DNA of 64,000 nt from Prochlorococcus sp. scB241_528O2. GTDB taxonomy: Bacteria; Cyanobacteriota; Cyanobacteriia; PCC-6307; Cyanobiaceae. The notes below the pieces were generated by a model. It was not told where the DNA came from, ran no database searches, and saw only the letters and a program-made list of their open reading frames with translations. Positions within the stretch are counted from its first letter, which is position 1; the number at the start of each line of letters is the position of its first letter. Of this stretch, positions 9,960 through 18,726 are shown in pieces. Position numbers and translations under genes: made by a program. The stretch covers positions 62,001 through 126,000 of the forward strand of contig JFLJ01000113.1 in the NCBI GenBank assembly GCA_000634115.1. The letters are read 5' to 3'.

Positions 9960-10472
9960 ATGATTAAATCAATTGTTTTCTCCTCTCTAAAGAATGCATT
10001 AATTACTTTGTTATTCGTTGGGATTTTATTTTTTAACTCTGTAAATTCTGCATGGGCTAAAAGACCTCCCGAGATTAGAAACCAACAAGACCTTAATTTA
10101 GAGCCAGATATGCATGGTCAAGATTTAAGCGGTAACGAATATGTTAAGTTTGATTTGAAAGGTTTTAATTTCAGTGAAAGTAATTTAGAAGGTGCGGTAT
10201 TCAATAATAGTAAATTGCAAAATGCAACTTTTACGGGTGCTAATTTGAGAGACGCTCTTGCCTATGCTACGGACTTTACAGACGCAGATCTTTCGGATGT
10301 TAATTTTACAAATGCTTTATTAATGGAGAGTAATTTTGAAGGAGCAAAAATAGATGGTGCAGATTTTACTGATGCTGTTCTTAGTCGAACACAACAAAAA
10401 CAATTATGTGCGATTGCTAATGGCACAAATAGTTCTACGGGAGAGAGTACAGAATATAGTTTAGGATGTTAA
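9960..10472 (+). CDS. exported pentapeptide-repeat protein (probable thylakoid lumen)
   Basis: The 170-aa protein opens with a signal peptide (LITLLFVGILFFNSVNSAWA, likely cut after AWA near residue 33). It then has tandem pentapeptide repeats of the A(D/N)LXX/A(D/N)FXX type from about residue 55 to 145, including GANLRDALAYATDFTDADL and SNFEGAKIDGADFTDAVL. Such repeats form a right-handed beta-helix. Two Cys in the tail (QLCAIA, SLGC) could form a disulfide. Lumenal pentapeptide proteins are common in cyanobacteria and chloroplasts, and their roles are mostly unknown. It is divergent from the UPRTase-like gene and 9 nt before the COG0523 gene. Confidence 0.85.
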   Translation: MIKSIVFSSLKNALITLLFVGILFFNSVNSAWAKRPPEIRNQQDLNLEPDMHGQDLSGNEYVKFDLKGFNFSESNLEGAVFNNSKLQNATFTGANLRDALAYATDFTDADLSDVNFTNALLMESNFEGAKIDGADFTDAVLSRTQQKQLCAIANGTNSSTGESTEYSLGC

Positions 10473-10481
10473 TAACTAACT

Positions 10482-11546
10482 ATGAAAAAGAGAATACCAG
10501 TAATAATAGTTTCAGGTTTTCTTGGCTCAGGTAAAACAACTTTTCTTAGATATTTATTAAAAGAGAGTAATAAAAAATTTGGTTTAATAATCAATGAATT
10601 TGGTGATGTTGGAATTGACGGTGATTTGATTAAAAGTTGTGATAGATGTGATGAAACTGAAGACGACTGTGTAATCGAATTAAATAATGGATGTTTATGT
10701 TGTACTGTTCAAGATGATTTTGTTCCATCAATAAAAGCACTCCTCGAATTTAATCCTCCTATCGAATCAATAATTATTGAAACAAGTGGCTTGGCACTTC
10801 CAATTCCCTTAATTCAAGCACTTAACTGGCCTGAAATTAGGTCTTCCATCTACCTTGATGTTGTTGTTGGTATCGTTAATGGAGAATCAATGCTTAATGG
10901 TTTACCAATTAATGATCTAAATAAAATAACAAAACAATATAAAGATATAGATAAAATTGATCACAACGCCTCTATTGAAGAACTTTTTGAGGAGCAACTT
11001 GAAGTCTCTGATATCGTTTTAGTTTCTAGATCAGACATCTTAAATGATGATCAATTTCACTTTGTAAAAAACAAAATCAAGGGAAGTCTAAACTCATATG
11101 TGCCAGTCCTCAAATCCAAAAATGGCAAAATTGATTTAAATTATCTATTTGATTTTAAATTTAAAAAAGAGACTTATAAAGAATTTTTAACTGAAGAACA
11201 TGATCATAATCATGTTGATCTTATAGCAGATTCAATTAAATTAAATTGTTTTCTTGAAAAAAATGACTTTGAAAAAGAGATGTCAAAAATCTTGGGCGAA
11301 TTAAACATTCTTCGAATAAAAGGACGTATTTGGATACCAAACAAATCGTTGCCTTTACAAATACAAATTGTTGGAAAAAAAATTAATACTTGGTTTGAAG
11401 AAGCTCCAGATAATTGTTGGAGACCAAATGATAATGCTGGGCTTGAATTAGTAATAATTTCCTTTGATGAAAAATCGATAAAAACTTTAAATAGAAAAAT
11501 TAAAGAGAAATTTAAGATTTTAATTGACCCAAAAATATCAATTTGA
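10482..11546 (+). CDS. CobW/COG0523-family GTPase (probable metallochaperone)
   Basis: The 354-aa protein has a P-loop (SGFLGSGKTTFLRYLL) and the family-defining metal motif CLCC in NNGCLCCTVQDD. A Walker B-like segment IIETSGLALP and a DIVLVSRSD guanine-specificity region follow, with the CobW C-terminal domain after residue 250. A His-rich patch (EEHDHNHVD) near residue 243 would fit Zn, Co or Ni delivery. COG0523 proteins include cobalamin and zinc or nitrile-hydratase metallochaperones, and the metal served here cannot be told from the sequence. It lies 9 nt after the pentapeptide gene, likely in one transcript. Confidence 0.88.
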   Translation: MKKRIPVIIVSGFLGSGKTTFLRYLLKESNKKFGLIINEFGDVGIDGDLIKSCDRCDETEDDCVIELNNGCLCCTVQDDFVPSIKALLEFNPPIESIIIETSGLALPIPLIQALNWPEIRSSIYLDVVVGIVNGESMLNGLPINDLNKITKQYKDIDKIDHNASIEELFEEQLEVSDIVLVSRSDILNDDQFHFVKNKIKGSLNSYVPVLKSKNGKIDLNYLFDFKFKKETYKEFLTEEHDHNHVDLIADSIKLNCFLEKNDFEKEMSKILGELNILRIKGRIWIPNKSLPLQIQIVGKKINTWFEEAPDNCWRPNDNAGLELVIISFDEKSIKTLNRKIKEKFKILIDPKISI

Positions 11547-11592
11547 CTTTATAGTTAGCTGTCAGGATACTTACTACAGTAGATAGTCCTAA

Positions 11593-11757
11593 ATGGAAAA
11601 TCCAAAAATTGCTTTAAAACAAATAATCTCTGACGATTTAATATCAATTGATAAAATCAAATGTTCAAAATGTGGAGGAGCAGGAAATTTTAAAACTCCT
11701 GAAAATTCAAGAAGAACTTGCTTGGTTTGTTTTGGTAAAGGCTACATAAACATTTAA
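11593..11757 (+). CDS. 54-aa zinc-finger-like small protein
   Basis: This ATG ORF was translated by hand because it is below the ORF-track cutoff. It encodes 54 aa with two CxxC pairs, KCSKCGGAGNF and TCLVCFGKGYI. This resembles half of a DnaJ-type CxxCxGxG zinc-binding module. It lies 46 nt after the COG0523 GTPase on the same strand. A small Zn-binding protein beside a COG0523 metallochaperone is suggestive, but a functional link is only inference. Confidence 0.7.
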   Translation: MENPKIALKQIISDDLISIDKIKCSKCGGAGNFKTPENSRRTCLVCFGKGYINI

Positions 11758-11854
11758 TAATTCAGAAAACATTAAGGTAAAAATATTTGTTTATTAATCA
11801 ATAGTACTTTTTATTAAAATTTAAACTAATCTTCTATTAGAAATTAATTTTTAA

Positions 11855-12109
11855 TTGGACCAATTTGCTGTAAAAGTTTTTGTAAGACTAAGACCCTCAG
11901 TTTTAGATCCAGCAGGCGAAGCTACTAAATCTGCCTCTATTAAACTTGGAGCCGAAGGAATAAAATCATTACGAATAGGAAAAATGATTGAATTAAAAAT
12001 AGAAGGTAATGGTGAAAACGAAGTAAGAGAAAAAATTGATTTATTGTGTGATAGGTTATTCGCAAATACTGTTATTGAAGATTATGAATATTCACTAGCA
12101 AAATTATAA
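11855..12109 (+). CDS. purS: phosphoribosylformylglycinamidine synthase subunit PurS
   Basis: This 84-aa PurS subunit bridges PurQ and PurL in the FGAM synthase complex (purine step 4). The segments [19 protein letters not shown] and [11 protein letters not shown] match the family. The start is TTG at 11855, which gives [10 protein letters not shown], and no ATG is available in the N-terminal region. It lies 1 nt before purQ. purL is not in the window. Confidence 0.93.
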   Translation: MDQFAVKVFVRLRPSVLDPAGEATKSASIKLGAEGIKSLRIGKMIELKIEGNGENEVREKIDLLCDRLFANTVIEDYEYSLAKL

Positions 12110-12110
12110 G

Positions 12111-12776
12111 ATGGAAAATTTTACTGTAGGAGTTGTTGTCTTCCCTGGTTCTAATTGTGATCGTGATGTTTCATGGGCACTGGAAGGTTGTTTAGAAATA
12201 AGAACAAAATACTTGTGGCATGAGTCTTCAGATTTAAGCGATGTAGATGCAATAGTTTTGCCTGGAGGATTTAGCTATGGTGATTATTTAAGATGCGGAG
12301 CAATTGCGAGATTCTCTCCATTAATTAATGCTTTGGATGAGTTTGTTAAGAGCGGAAAAAGAGTATTAGGAATTTGTAATGGGTTTCAAATTTTGACAGA
12401 ATCTGGTTTTTTGCCTGGCGCCCTGGTTGCAAATAAAAATCTAAATTTCATCTGCGATGATGTTGAACTTGATATTGTTTCTTCAAAAGGAGGTTGGTTT
12501 TATAATAGAGATGAAAAACAAACTATTAAGTTACCAATAGCGCATGGGGAAGGAAGATATTATTGCGATTCTGATACTTTAAAAAAACTTGTAGATAATG
12601 AATTGATCGCTTTGAGATATAAGAATAACCCTAACGGATCTTCATTCGACATAGCAGGTATAACTAATGAACAGGGAAATGTTTTAGGTTTAATGCCTCA
12701 TCCAGAGCGTGCCTGCGACAAGGCAATTGGTGGAACTGATGGTCTCTTTACACTAAAATCATTAATATTGAAATAA
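12111..12776 (+). CDS. purQ: phosphoribosylformylglycinamidine synthase subunit PurQ (glutaminase)
   Basis: This 221-aa class I glutamine amidotransferase supplies ammonia for FGAM synthesis. The nucleophile Cys lies in [12 protein letters not shown], and the His-Glu pair is in [10 protein letters not shown] near the C-terminus. The [10 protein letters not shown]-terminal motif is typical of PurQ. It follows purS by 1 nt as an operon and is convergent with the class II aldolase gene. Confidence 0.96.
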   Translation: MENFTVGVVVFPGSNCDRDVSWALEGCLEIRTKYLWHESSDLSDVDAIVLPGGFSYGDYLRCGAIARFSPLINALDEFVKSGKRVLGICNGFQILTESGFLPGALVANKNLNFICDDVELDIVSSKGGWFYNRDEKQTIKLPIAHGEGRYYCDSDTLKKLVDNELIALRYKNNPNGSSFDIAGITNEQGNVLGLMPHPERACDKAIGGTDGLFTLKSLILK

Positions 12777-12806
12777 AAAAACCCCCAATTTTGGAGGCCT
12801 TTTTGT
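12777..12806. terminator. possible bidirectional terminator between purQ and fba
   Basis: The convergent 46-nt spacer carries an A-run, CCCCC, a short loop, GGAGG and then CC plus a T-run. The arms pair with one mismatch and a bulge, and both strands would end in U-rich RNA. The stem is short and imperfect, so this is a candidate based mainly on its position between two convergent genes. Confidence 0.5.
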
Positions 12807-12822
12807 TTGATTAAGTAATGAC

Positions 12823-13896
12823 TTAAACAGTAGCTTTTACTTTTGGATCTAAATCACCTTTAGCGTAAAGATCTGCAAAATAATTTGTACTGTTTTGTTT
12901 AATCTTACTTGCTTGACCTTCGCACCAGAACTGCTTGTATCTATCAAGACAAACTTGCTTCATGTATTTTCGGGCAGGTTTGTTGAAATGTCTAGGGTCA
13001 AAGTTTGCTTTATCAGCAAATGCTGCCTCTCTAACCGCGGCAGTGAAAGCAAGCCTGTTATCGGTATCAATGTTAACTTTCCTGACTCCATTTCTTATTC
13101 CCTCTTGAATCTCTTCAACAGGAACTCCATATGTTTGAGGAATCTCACCACCATATTTATTAATGATATCTAACCATTCTTGAGGAACTGAACTAGATCC
13201 ATGCATTACAAGATGAGTATTTGGAAGTGCTTTATGTATTTCAGCAATTCTACTTATTGCAAGGACTTCTCCTGTAGGTTTTCTTGTGAATTTATAGGCA
13301 CCATGACTTGTACCTATAGCGATGGCTAAAGCATCAACTTTTGTTTTTGCAACGAAATCTGCAGCTTCTTCGGGGTCAGTCAAAAGCATATCTGTAGAAA
13401 GTTCACCTTCAAATCCATGACCATCTTCTGCTTCACCTTTTCCTGTTTCTAATGAACCTAAGCAACCCAATTCTCCTTCAACACTAACTCCAACTGAATG
13501 AGCAAAATCTACTACTTTTTTAGTAACTGCGACATTATATTCATAACTAGCTGGTGTTTTTGCATCTGCCTCTAGAGAACCATCCATCATTACTGATGTG
13601 AAACCATTTATTGCTGCTGAATAGCATGTTGATGGTTCGTTACCATGGTCCTGGTGCATTACGACTGGAATATTAGGATATGTTTCAGTTGCAGCAAGAA
13701 TAAGATGACGTAGGAAAATTTCTCCTGCATAACTTCTTGCCCCTCTTGAAGCTTGGAGTATTACAGGACTATCAGTCTCATAGGCTGCTTCCATAATTGC
13801 TTGAACTTGCTCAAGATTATTAACATTAAAAGCTGGAATACCGTAACCATTCTCAGCAGCGTGATCTAAAAGTAGTCTTAGTGGGACGAGGGCCAT
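12823..13896 (-). CDS. cbbA: fructose-bisphosphate aldolase class II
   Basis: This is a 357-aa metal-dependent aldolase of the Calvin-Benson type, acting on FBP and probably SBP. Family motifs include [14 protein letters not shown], the metal-binding VVMHQDHGN, the metal-binding Glu in [11 protein letters not shown], and GSSSVPQEW. The length is typical of the CbbA subgroup. It lies just downstream of a second, unrelated class I aldolase on the same strand (147-nt gap). Having both classes side by side is a known feature of some marine picocyanobacteria. Confidence 0.96.
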   Translation of the reverse strand: MALVPLRLLLDHAAENGYGIPAFNVNNLEQVQAIMEAAYETDSPVILQASRGARSYAGEIFLRHLILAATETYPNIPVVMHQDHGNEPSTCYSAAINGFTSVMMDGSLEADAKTPASYEYNVAVTKKVVDFAHSVGVSVEGELGCLGSLETGKGEAEDGHGFEGELSTDMLLTDPEEAADFVAKTKVDALAIAIGTSHGAYKFTRKPTGEVLAISRIAEIHKALPNTHLVMHGSSSVPQEWLDIINKYGGEIPQTYGVPVEEIQEGIRNGVRKVNIDTDNRLAFTAAVREAAFADKANFDPRHFNKPARKYMKQVCLDRYKQFWCEGQASKIKQNSTNYFADLYAKGDLDPKVKATV

Positions 13897-14043
13897 AATT
13901 AAAATAAGTTAGATGCTACATAAAGCATTTGTTTCAGAGAGTTTAGTATAAATAGGTATCAAATGTCACGTCATTAGATATACAAAATACTAAATTATAG
14001 AAACCTTTTTTATGGCCCTGAGTATATTTATTAGGTTTTTTAG

Positions 14044-15111
14044 TTAGTAAGTGTAGCCTGCAACAAATAATTGCTCATCAGAAGAAGGTTGAGATCCTGC
14101 TACATAAACACCTTTTGAAGCTTCAGAATTTGCTTGAGCTCTTGATATCAATGCCTTTTGACCTCCTTCTATATCACTGCCCTTCCAGGCCTTTAAGCAA
14201 GAGTGTTGTAAGGCTCTTCCATAGGAGAATGAAACGTTCCATAAAGCTTTCCTGTAAAGAGTGTTCATATTATTCAAATAAACGGATGCAGCCTCTTCAC
14301 TTAATCCTCCTGATAAGAATACTATTCCAGAAACAGATGCAGGAACGCATCTTTCCATAGTTCTAATTGTCATTTCAGCAACTTTCATAGGATCAGCCTT
14401 TGTTGGACAATCTGCTCCATTTACTGTCATAGAAGGTTTTAATAGTGTTCCTTCTAGAAAAACTCCATTTGTTTGACAGGCAATATAAACCTGTTTTATT
14501 ACTTCTTCTTGGACTTGAGCAGTTTTTTCAATAGTATGGTCGCCATCCATTAAGATTTCAGGTTCGATAATTGGGACCAAACCAGATTCTTGAACTGATC
14601 TTGCATACCTTGCTAATCCCCAAGCATTCTCTTGTATTGATAGTTTTGAAGGACAACCATCATTTGTTATCTGTAGTACTGCTCTCCACTTCGCAAATCT
14701 TGCCCCTTGTTCGTAATATTTTGCTGCTCTTTCAACTAACCCGTCTAGGCCAGAGCAAAAAGTTTCTACATTTCCTGCTCCAGGGAGTGGATTTAAACCT
14801 TTATCAACCTTTATACCTGGAATAATACCTAAGTCATTTAGTTTCTTAACCATTGAATCACCATCTAGGTGATTCTGATAAAGAGTTTCTTCGAAGAGGA
14901 TTGCTCCACTTATGTATTTCCCAAGCCCTTCTGTAGTAAAAAGCATTCCTCTATATGCCTTCCTATTATCTTCAGTATTTTCAACACCAATTCCAGCTAG
15001 TCTTTTCCCTACTGTTTTAGTGGATTCATCTACTGCTAATATCCCTTTGCCTTTAGAAGCTAGTAATTGAGCATTTTCTTTAAGCTCATTTTTGTAATAA
15101 TTTAAAGCCAT
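14044..15111 (-). CDS. fda: fructose-bisphosphate aldolase class I (eukaryote-like)
   Basis: This 355-aa Schiff-base aldolase opens with KGKGILAVDESTKTVGKRLAG, the standard animal/plant/algal class I N-terminus. The Schiff-base Lys is in GTLLKPSMTVNG near residue 225, and GIVFLSGGLSEEAAS binds phosphate. Class I FBAs of this length and pattern are mostly eukaryotic. A transfer of a red-algal plastid-type gene into Prochlorococcus/Synechococcus has been proposed in the literature. It lies next to the class II enzyme, so the two may be used under different metal or redox conditions. Confidence 0.95.
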   Translation of the reverse strand: MALNYYKNELKENAQLLASKGKGILAVDESTKTVGKRLAGIGVENTEDNRKAYRGMLFTTEGLGKYISGAILFEETLYQNHLDGDSMVKKLNDLGIIPGIKVDKGLNPLPGAGNVETFCSGLDGLVERAAKYYEQGARFAKWRAVLQITNDGCPSKLSIQENAWGLARYARSVQESGLVPIIEPEILMDGDHTIEKTAQVQEEVIKQVYIACQTNGVFLEGTLLKPSMTVNGADCPTKADPMKVAEMTIRTMERCVPASVSGIVFLSGGLSEEAASVYLNNMNTLYRKALWNVSFSYGRALQHSCLKAWKGSDIEGGQKALISRAQANSEASKGVYVAGSQPSSDEQLFVAGYTY

Positions 15112-15218
15112 TCTTTAATAATTAATTCAGTTCAATTGATTTTTCCAGAATATGAATAAAAAATAAAATTAATCTATTACTTTATAGGGTGATAATTGCT
15201 ACTTATATATGTATAGCC

Positions 15219-16316
15219 TTAAATTTTTATACTTAATCCGCTTTTCGATGATTCTCTTATTGCTTCGCAAACTTTATGACTGGCAAGTCCCTCCAACAAT
15301 CCTGGAATGATGGGTGTGTTATTAAAAATACTCTCAGCCCATAAATTTTGAATTCTCAAAACTGGAGCTATCCTGCCATCAGTCCATGTTTTCTCAAAAT
15401 TAAAATTTGAATCTGCAGGTAAATTTTGTATTTTATTTTCGTTGTTTGAATATTTCAAATTAAAACCATGTACATAATCTTTTTGGTTCTCGCTTTTAAG
15501 AATAAGTGAACCTTCGCTTCCATATATTTCTAAACTAAATCCTCTTCCATTTTTAGAAATCGATGATAAAGAAACCTGACATGGAATTAGATTTGATCTG
15601 TAGTTTGATATCTCTATGTTTGCTAGACAAACATCTTCGCTCGTAACATCAAATAATTCAGAGGAATTAGGCAATGGTCTTTTTTTAATTGATGTTGCTA
15701 ACTTGCCTGATACGTTTATTGCTTCTCCAAAAAACCAATTCAACATATCGAATGCATGAGTACCTAATGCGCCAATAACTCCTCCACCTTTTTCTTCCAA
15801 AGAATACCAATTCCAAGATCTTTTAGGGTCGGATCTGCTGCCCATTAACCAATCTAATTTGACTAAAAATATATCTCCTAATATATTTTCATCAATAAGT
15901 TTTTTTGTTTGAAGAAAAAGGGGTACTGCTCTATATTCGAAATCAACACATACGCTTAAGTTATTAATTAAAGTTATTCTCTGAAGCTCTTCAATTTCTG
16001 AGGAGGATAAAGCAACTGGTTTTTCTAGTAATAAATTTTTATTATTTTCAAGTGCTTCTTTCGCTAATTTAAATCTTGATTCAGGAGGAGTTGCAATTAT
16101 GATCCCATCAATTTCTGGAGATTTAATTAAGTCTTCCCAATTATCATAAAACTCTAATCCAGTTTCTTTTTCTAAAATCGATTTATACTTTTTTTCATAA
16201 TGATGAATAGCTACAGGAGTAAAATAATCCGACTCTTTTAATGCCTCTAAGTGAACTTTTTTGCCAAATCCTACTCCCGAGATGGCTATCTTTAATTTTT
16301 TGTTTTTAGTATTCAT
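15219..16316 (-). CDS. Gfo/Idh/MocA-family oxidoreductase
   Basis: This 365-aa NAD(P)-dependent dehydrogenase has a Rossmann domain at residues 1-125 (ISGVGFGKKVHLEALKES; EKPVALSSSEIEEL carries the EKP signature Lys). A C-terminal alpha/beta domain has the GGGVIGALGTHAFDML His motif. Such enzymes act on sugars, inositols or similar alcohols, and the substrate cannot be told here. The start lies 2 nt after the stop of the secreted hypothetical, in a tight accD - hypothetical - oxidoreductase run. Confidence 0.88.
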   Translation of the reverse strand: MNTKNKKLKIAISGVGFGKKVHLEALKESDYFTPVAIHHYEKKYKSILEKETGLEFYDNWEDLIKSPEIDGIIIATPPESRFKLAKEALENNKNLLLEKPVALSSSEIEELQRITLINNLSVCVDFEYRAVPLFLQTKKLIDENILGDIFLVKLDWLMGSRSDPKRSWNWYSLEEKGGGVIGALGTHAFDMLNWFFGEAINVSGKLATSIKKRPLPNSSELFDVTSEDVCLANIEISNYRSNLIPCQVSLSSISKNGRGFSLEIYGSEGSLILKSENQKDYVHGFNLKYSNNENKIQNLPADSNFNFEKTWTDGRIAPVLRIQNLWAESIFNNTPIIPGLLEGLASHKVCEAIRESSKSGLSIKI

Positions 16317-16318
16317 AT

Positions 16319-16711
16319 TTATCCATTAATAAACTCTGAACAACTATTCTCAATAACAACATCTATTAGTTCGTCATTATTAGAATTTTGCCATTTTGAA
16401 TTAAATTGGTGAATTCCATTTATTGAAGTATCTTTATACTTTTTTTCATCGCAATTAATTCTCATTACATATAGTGATAACTCTCCATCATCATCGGAAT
16501 TAGTTGGATTTTTAAAGAACTTCGTTAGGACACTTATTTCACCATTTGAAAGTTGCTTAATACTTCCTCTATCAAGCCATTCTTTTCCATCATTATTCTC
16601 TTTTAAAAGAATCCAATCAACATTACCTATTGCATTTGAATAGGAAACAAAATTAAAAATGAAACATAAAAGAGTTAAAGAAAAATAAAATAAATTAGAA
16701 ATAATTTTCAT
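16319..16711 (-). CDS. exported hypothetical protein (SAPE-like fold possible)
   Basis: The 130-aa protein has a signal peptide (LFYFSLTLLCFIFNFVSYSNA) and a mature part beginning VDWILLKENNDGKEWLDRGSI. The W-x-L followed by a D-x-x-S-I pattern resembles surface-adhesin protein E-like domains, but this is a weak visual match. Two Cys (INCDEKK, ENSCSE) could form a disulfide, which would fit export to the periplasm or lumen. It is sandwiched between accD (1 nt) and the oxidoreductase (2 nt). Confidence 0.65.
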   Translation of the reverse strand: MKIISNLFYFSLTLLCFIFNFVSYSNAIGNVDWILLKENNDGKEWLDRGSIKQLSNGEISVLTKFFKNPTNSDDDGELSLYVMRINCDEKKYKDTSINGIHQFNSKWQNSNNDELIDVVIENSCSEFING

Positions 16712-16712
16712 A

Positions 16713-17594
16713 TTATATTTTTGCTTCTGTAAGTTCTTTTACACCGTGGATCTTTAAAATTTTGGTCAAAGTATCCTTCAGATCGTTTCTTTTCACTATT
16801 ACATCAACAAAACCATGCTCTAGTAGATATTCAGCTGTTTGAAAATTATCAGGCAATTTTTCTCTTAATGTTTGCTCAATTACTCTTCTTCCCGCAAACC
16901 CAATGAGAGCTTTTGGTTCCGCTAAAATTAAATCGCCTAACATCGCGAAACTAGCTGTTACCCCTCCTGTGGTTGGATGAGTTAATAAGGGCATATATAG
17001 AAGATTTTTTTCCTTATGTTTTTTAAGTGCTCCTGATATTTTTGCCATCTGCATGAGACTTAACATGCCTTCTTGCATCCTTGCGCCTCCTGATGCGCAA
17101 ACAACCAGAATTGGGTATTTTTCTATAGTTGCTCTCTCAATAAGTCTTGTTATTTTTTCACCAACTACAGAACCCATTGATCCCCCCATAAATCTAAAAT
17201 CCATAACAGCTAATGCTAAAGGCATTGAATTTACAGAACAGAAACCTGTTTTAACACCATCTCTTAAACCTGTACCTGCTTGACTCTCTTTAATTCGATC
17301 TGCATAAGACCTTCTATCTTTGAATCCTAAAGGATCTGTAGGACTTAATGAACTATCAAACTCTTTAAATGAATTTTTATCAGCAATTATGTTTATCCTT
17401 TCATCGCTATTTATCCTATTGTGGTGTCCACAATTACTACAAACATTGAAATTTGAAATCAGGTCTTTTCTGTATGCTACTTGTGAACATTCTGGGCATT
17501 TAACCCACAAGCCATCAGCTTCGTCAGTATCTTGAGAAACTTTCCCAACAAATTGATCTTTACGCCTTGCGGCAAACCAGTCGATTAATGACAC
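16713..17594 (-). CDS. accD: acetyl-CoA carboxylase carboxyltransferase subunit beta
   Basis: AccD forms the carboxyltransferase with AccA and transfers CO2 from biotin to acetyl-CoA to make malonyl-CoA. The N-terminal zinc ribbon is intact as C-X2-C-X15-C-X2-C (CPECSQ to CSNCGHH). The crotonase-like core shows [24 protein letters not shown] and [15 protein letters not shown]. The length of 293 aa is normal. Two small genes follow on the same strand almost without gaps. Confidence 0.97.
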   Translation of the reverse strand: MSLIDWFAARRKDQFVGKVSQDTDEADGLWVKCPECSQVAYRKDLISNFNVCSNCGHHNRINSDERINIIADKNSFKEFDSSLSPTDPLGFKDRRSYADRIKESQAGTGLRDGVKTGFCSVNSMPLALAVMDFRFMGGSMGSVVGEKITRLIERATIEKYPILVVCASGGARMQEGMLSLMQMAKISGALKKHKEKNLLYMPLLTHPTTGGVTASFAMLGDLILAEPKALIGFAGRRVIEQTLREKLPDNFQTAEYLLEHGFVDVIVKRNDLKDTLTKILKIHGVKELTEAKI

Positions 17595-17737
17595 AATGTT
17601 ACCTGTTTTTTTCTATTTAAATCTAAATACGGTACTTTTATCAAGAAAGATATATAAAAATTTGAGATTCTATAGATGACAAAATCCTTGAAGTTTAATG
17701 ATAAATATAATGATTTGAGTTGATAATCGAAAATTAA

Positions 17738-18637
17738 TTATCCTTTATTTTTCTCTTCAATCATTTTATGAATTATTGGAGTAAGAATTAGTTCCATTGC
17801 GAAACCCATTTTCCCACCATTTACAACGATACTTGTTGGACTTGACATAAATGAATCGTGAATCATTCCAAGTAAGTATTGAAAATCAATTCCCCATTTT
17901 TCTCTAGCCCCTTTTCTGAAATGTATGATCACAAAGCTCTCATCAGGAGTTGGGATATTTCTACATATGAAGGGATTAGATGTGTCAATTGTTGGAATTC
18001 TTTGAAAATTAATATCGGTTTTACTGAATTGTGGACAAATGTGATTTATATAATCAGGCATTCTTCTCAAAATAGTATCCACAATTGTTTCAGCTGAGTA
18101 ACCTCTTTCTGCATTATCTCGATGTATTTTTTGAATCCACTCTAAATTTGTTATTGGGACAACGCCAACAAGTAAATCAGCGTAAGATGCTACATTATAC
18201 CCTTCACCTTCTACACCACCATGTAAACCTTCATAAAAAAGTACGTCTGTCCCTTTAGGAATATCTTCCCATGGAGTAAATTGACCTGGTTCTAGAGATG
18301 TTCCAAGTCTTGTATTATGTTCATCTGCTTCCTCTGGACTATGTAGATAATATCTTTTCTTACCCCCTCCAGTTTCACCATAGATTTTAAAAAGTTCTTC
18401 TAGCTTGTCAAAAAGATTAGCTTCTGGTCCAAAGTGAGAAAAATTTTCGCCTTTTGAAAGTGCTTCCGCCATAGCTTTTTTCATAGGCATTCTTTCAAAC
18501 CTGTGGTAACTATCACCTTCTACAACTGCTGGAACAATATCTTCTCTGGCAAAAATATGCTCAAAGGCTCGTTTTACGGTACTTGTTCCTGCTCCTGAAG
18601 ATCCTGTTACAGCAACTACTGGATGACGTTTTGACAT
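17738..18637 (-). CDS. prk: phosphoribulokinase (proteobacterial class I type)
   Basis: PRK phosphorylates ribulose-5-phosphate to RuBP for Rubisco. This 299-aa form has the P-loop VTGSSGAGTSTVKRAFEHIF, and motifs VEGDSYHRFER and DVLFYEGLHGG match proteobacterial (class I) PRKs. Canonical cyanobacterial and plant class II PRKs have a redox-active Cys inside the P-loop (GDSGCGKST) and are longer. Here that position is Ala, so thioredoxin/CP12 control by that disulfide should not operate. The gene lies 143 nt upstream of accD on the same strand. Confidence 0.95.
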   Translation of the reverse strand: MSKRHPVVAVTGSSGAGTSTVKRAFEHIFAREDIVPAVVEGDSYHRFERMPMKKAMAEALSKGENFSHFGPEANLFDKLEELFKIYGETGGGKKRYYLHSPEEADEHNTRLGTSLEPGQFTPWEDIPKGTDVLFYEGLHGGVEGEGYNVASYADLLVGVVPITNLEWIQKIHRDNAERGYSAETIVDTILRRMPDYINHICPQFSKTDINFQRIPTIDTSNPFICRNIPTPDESFVIIHFRKGAREKWGIDFQYLLGMIHDSFMSSPTSIVVNGGKMGFAMELILTPIIHKMIEEKNKG

Positions 18638-18726
18638 TTTTAAAAAATAATATCTAATGATTCTGACAGGTCATATGCCAACTTTATGTTCAACTTAAAA
18701 ATATTTTTTTATTTATTAATTTTTTT

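Noticed and set aside
17677-17724. 15-codon ATG frame between accD and prk
   Set aside because: It is too short to support, has no ribosome-binding site, and lies on the strand opposite both neighbouring genes.
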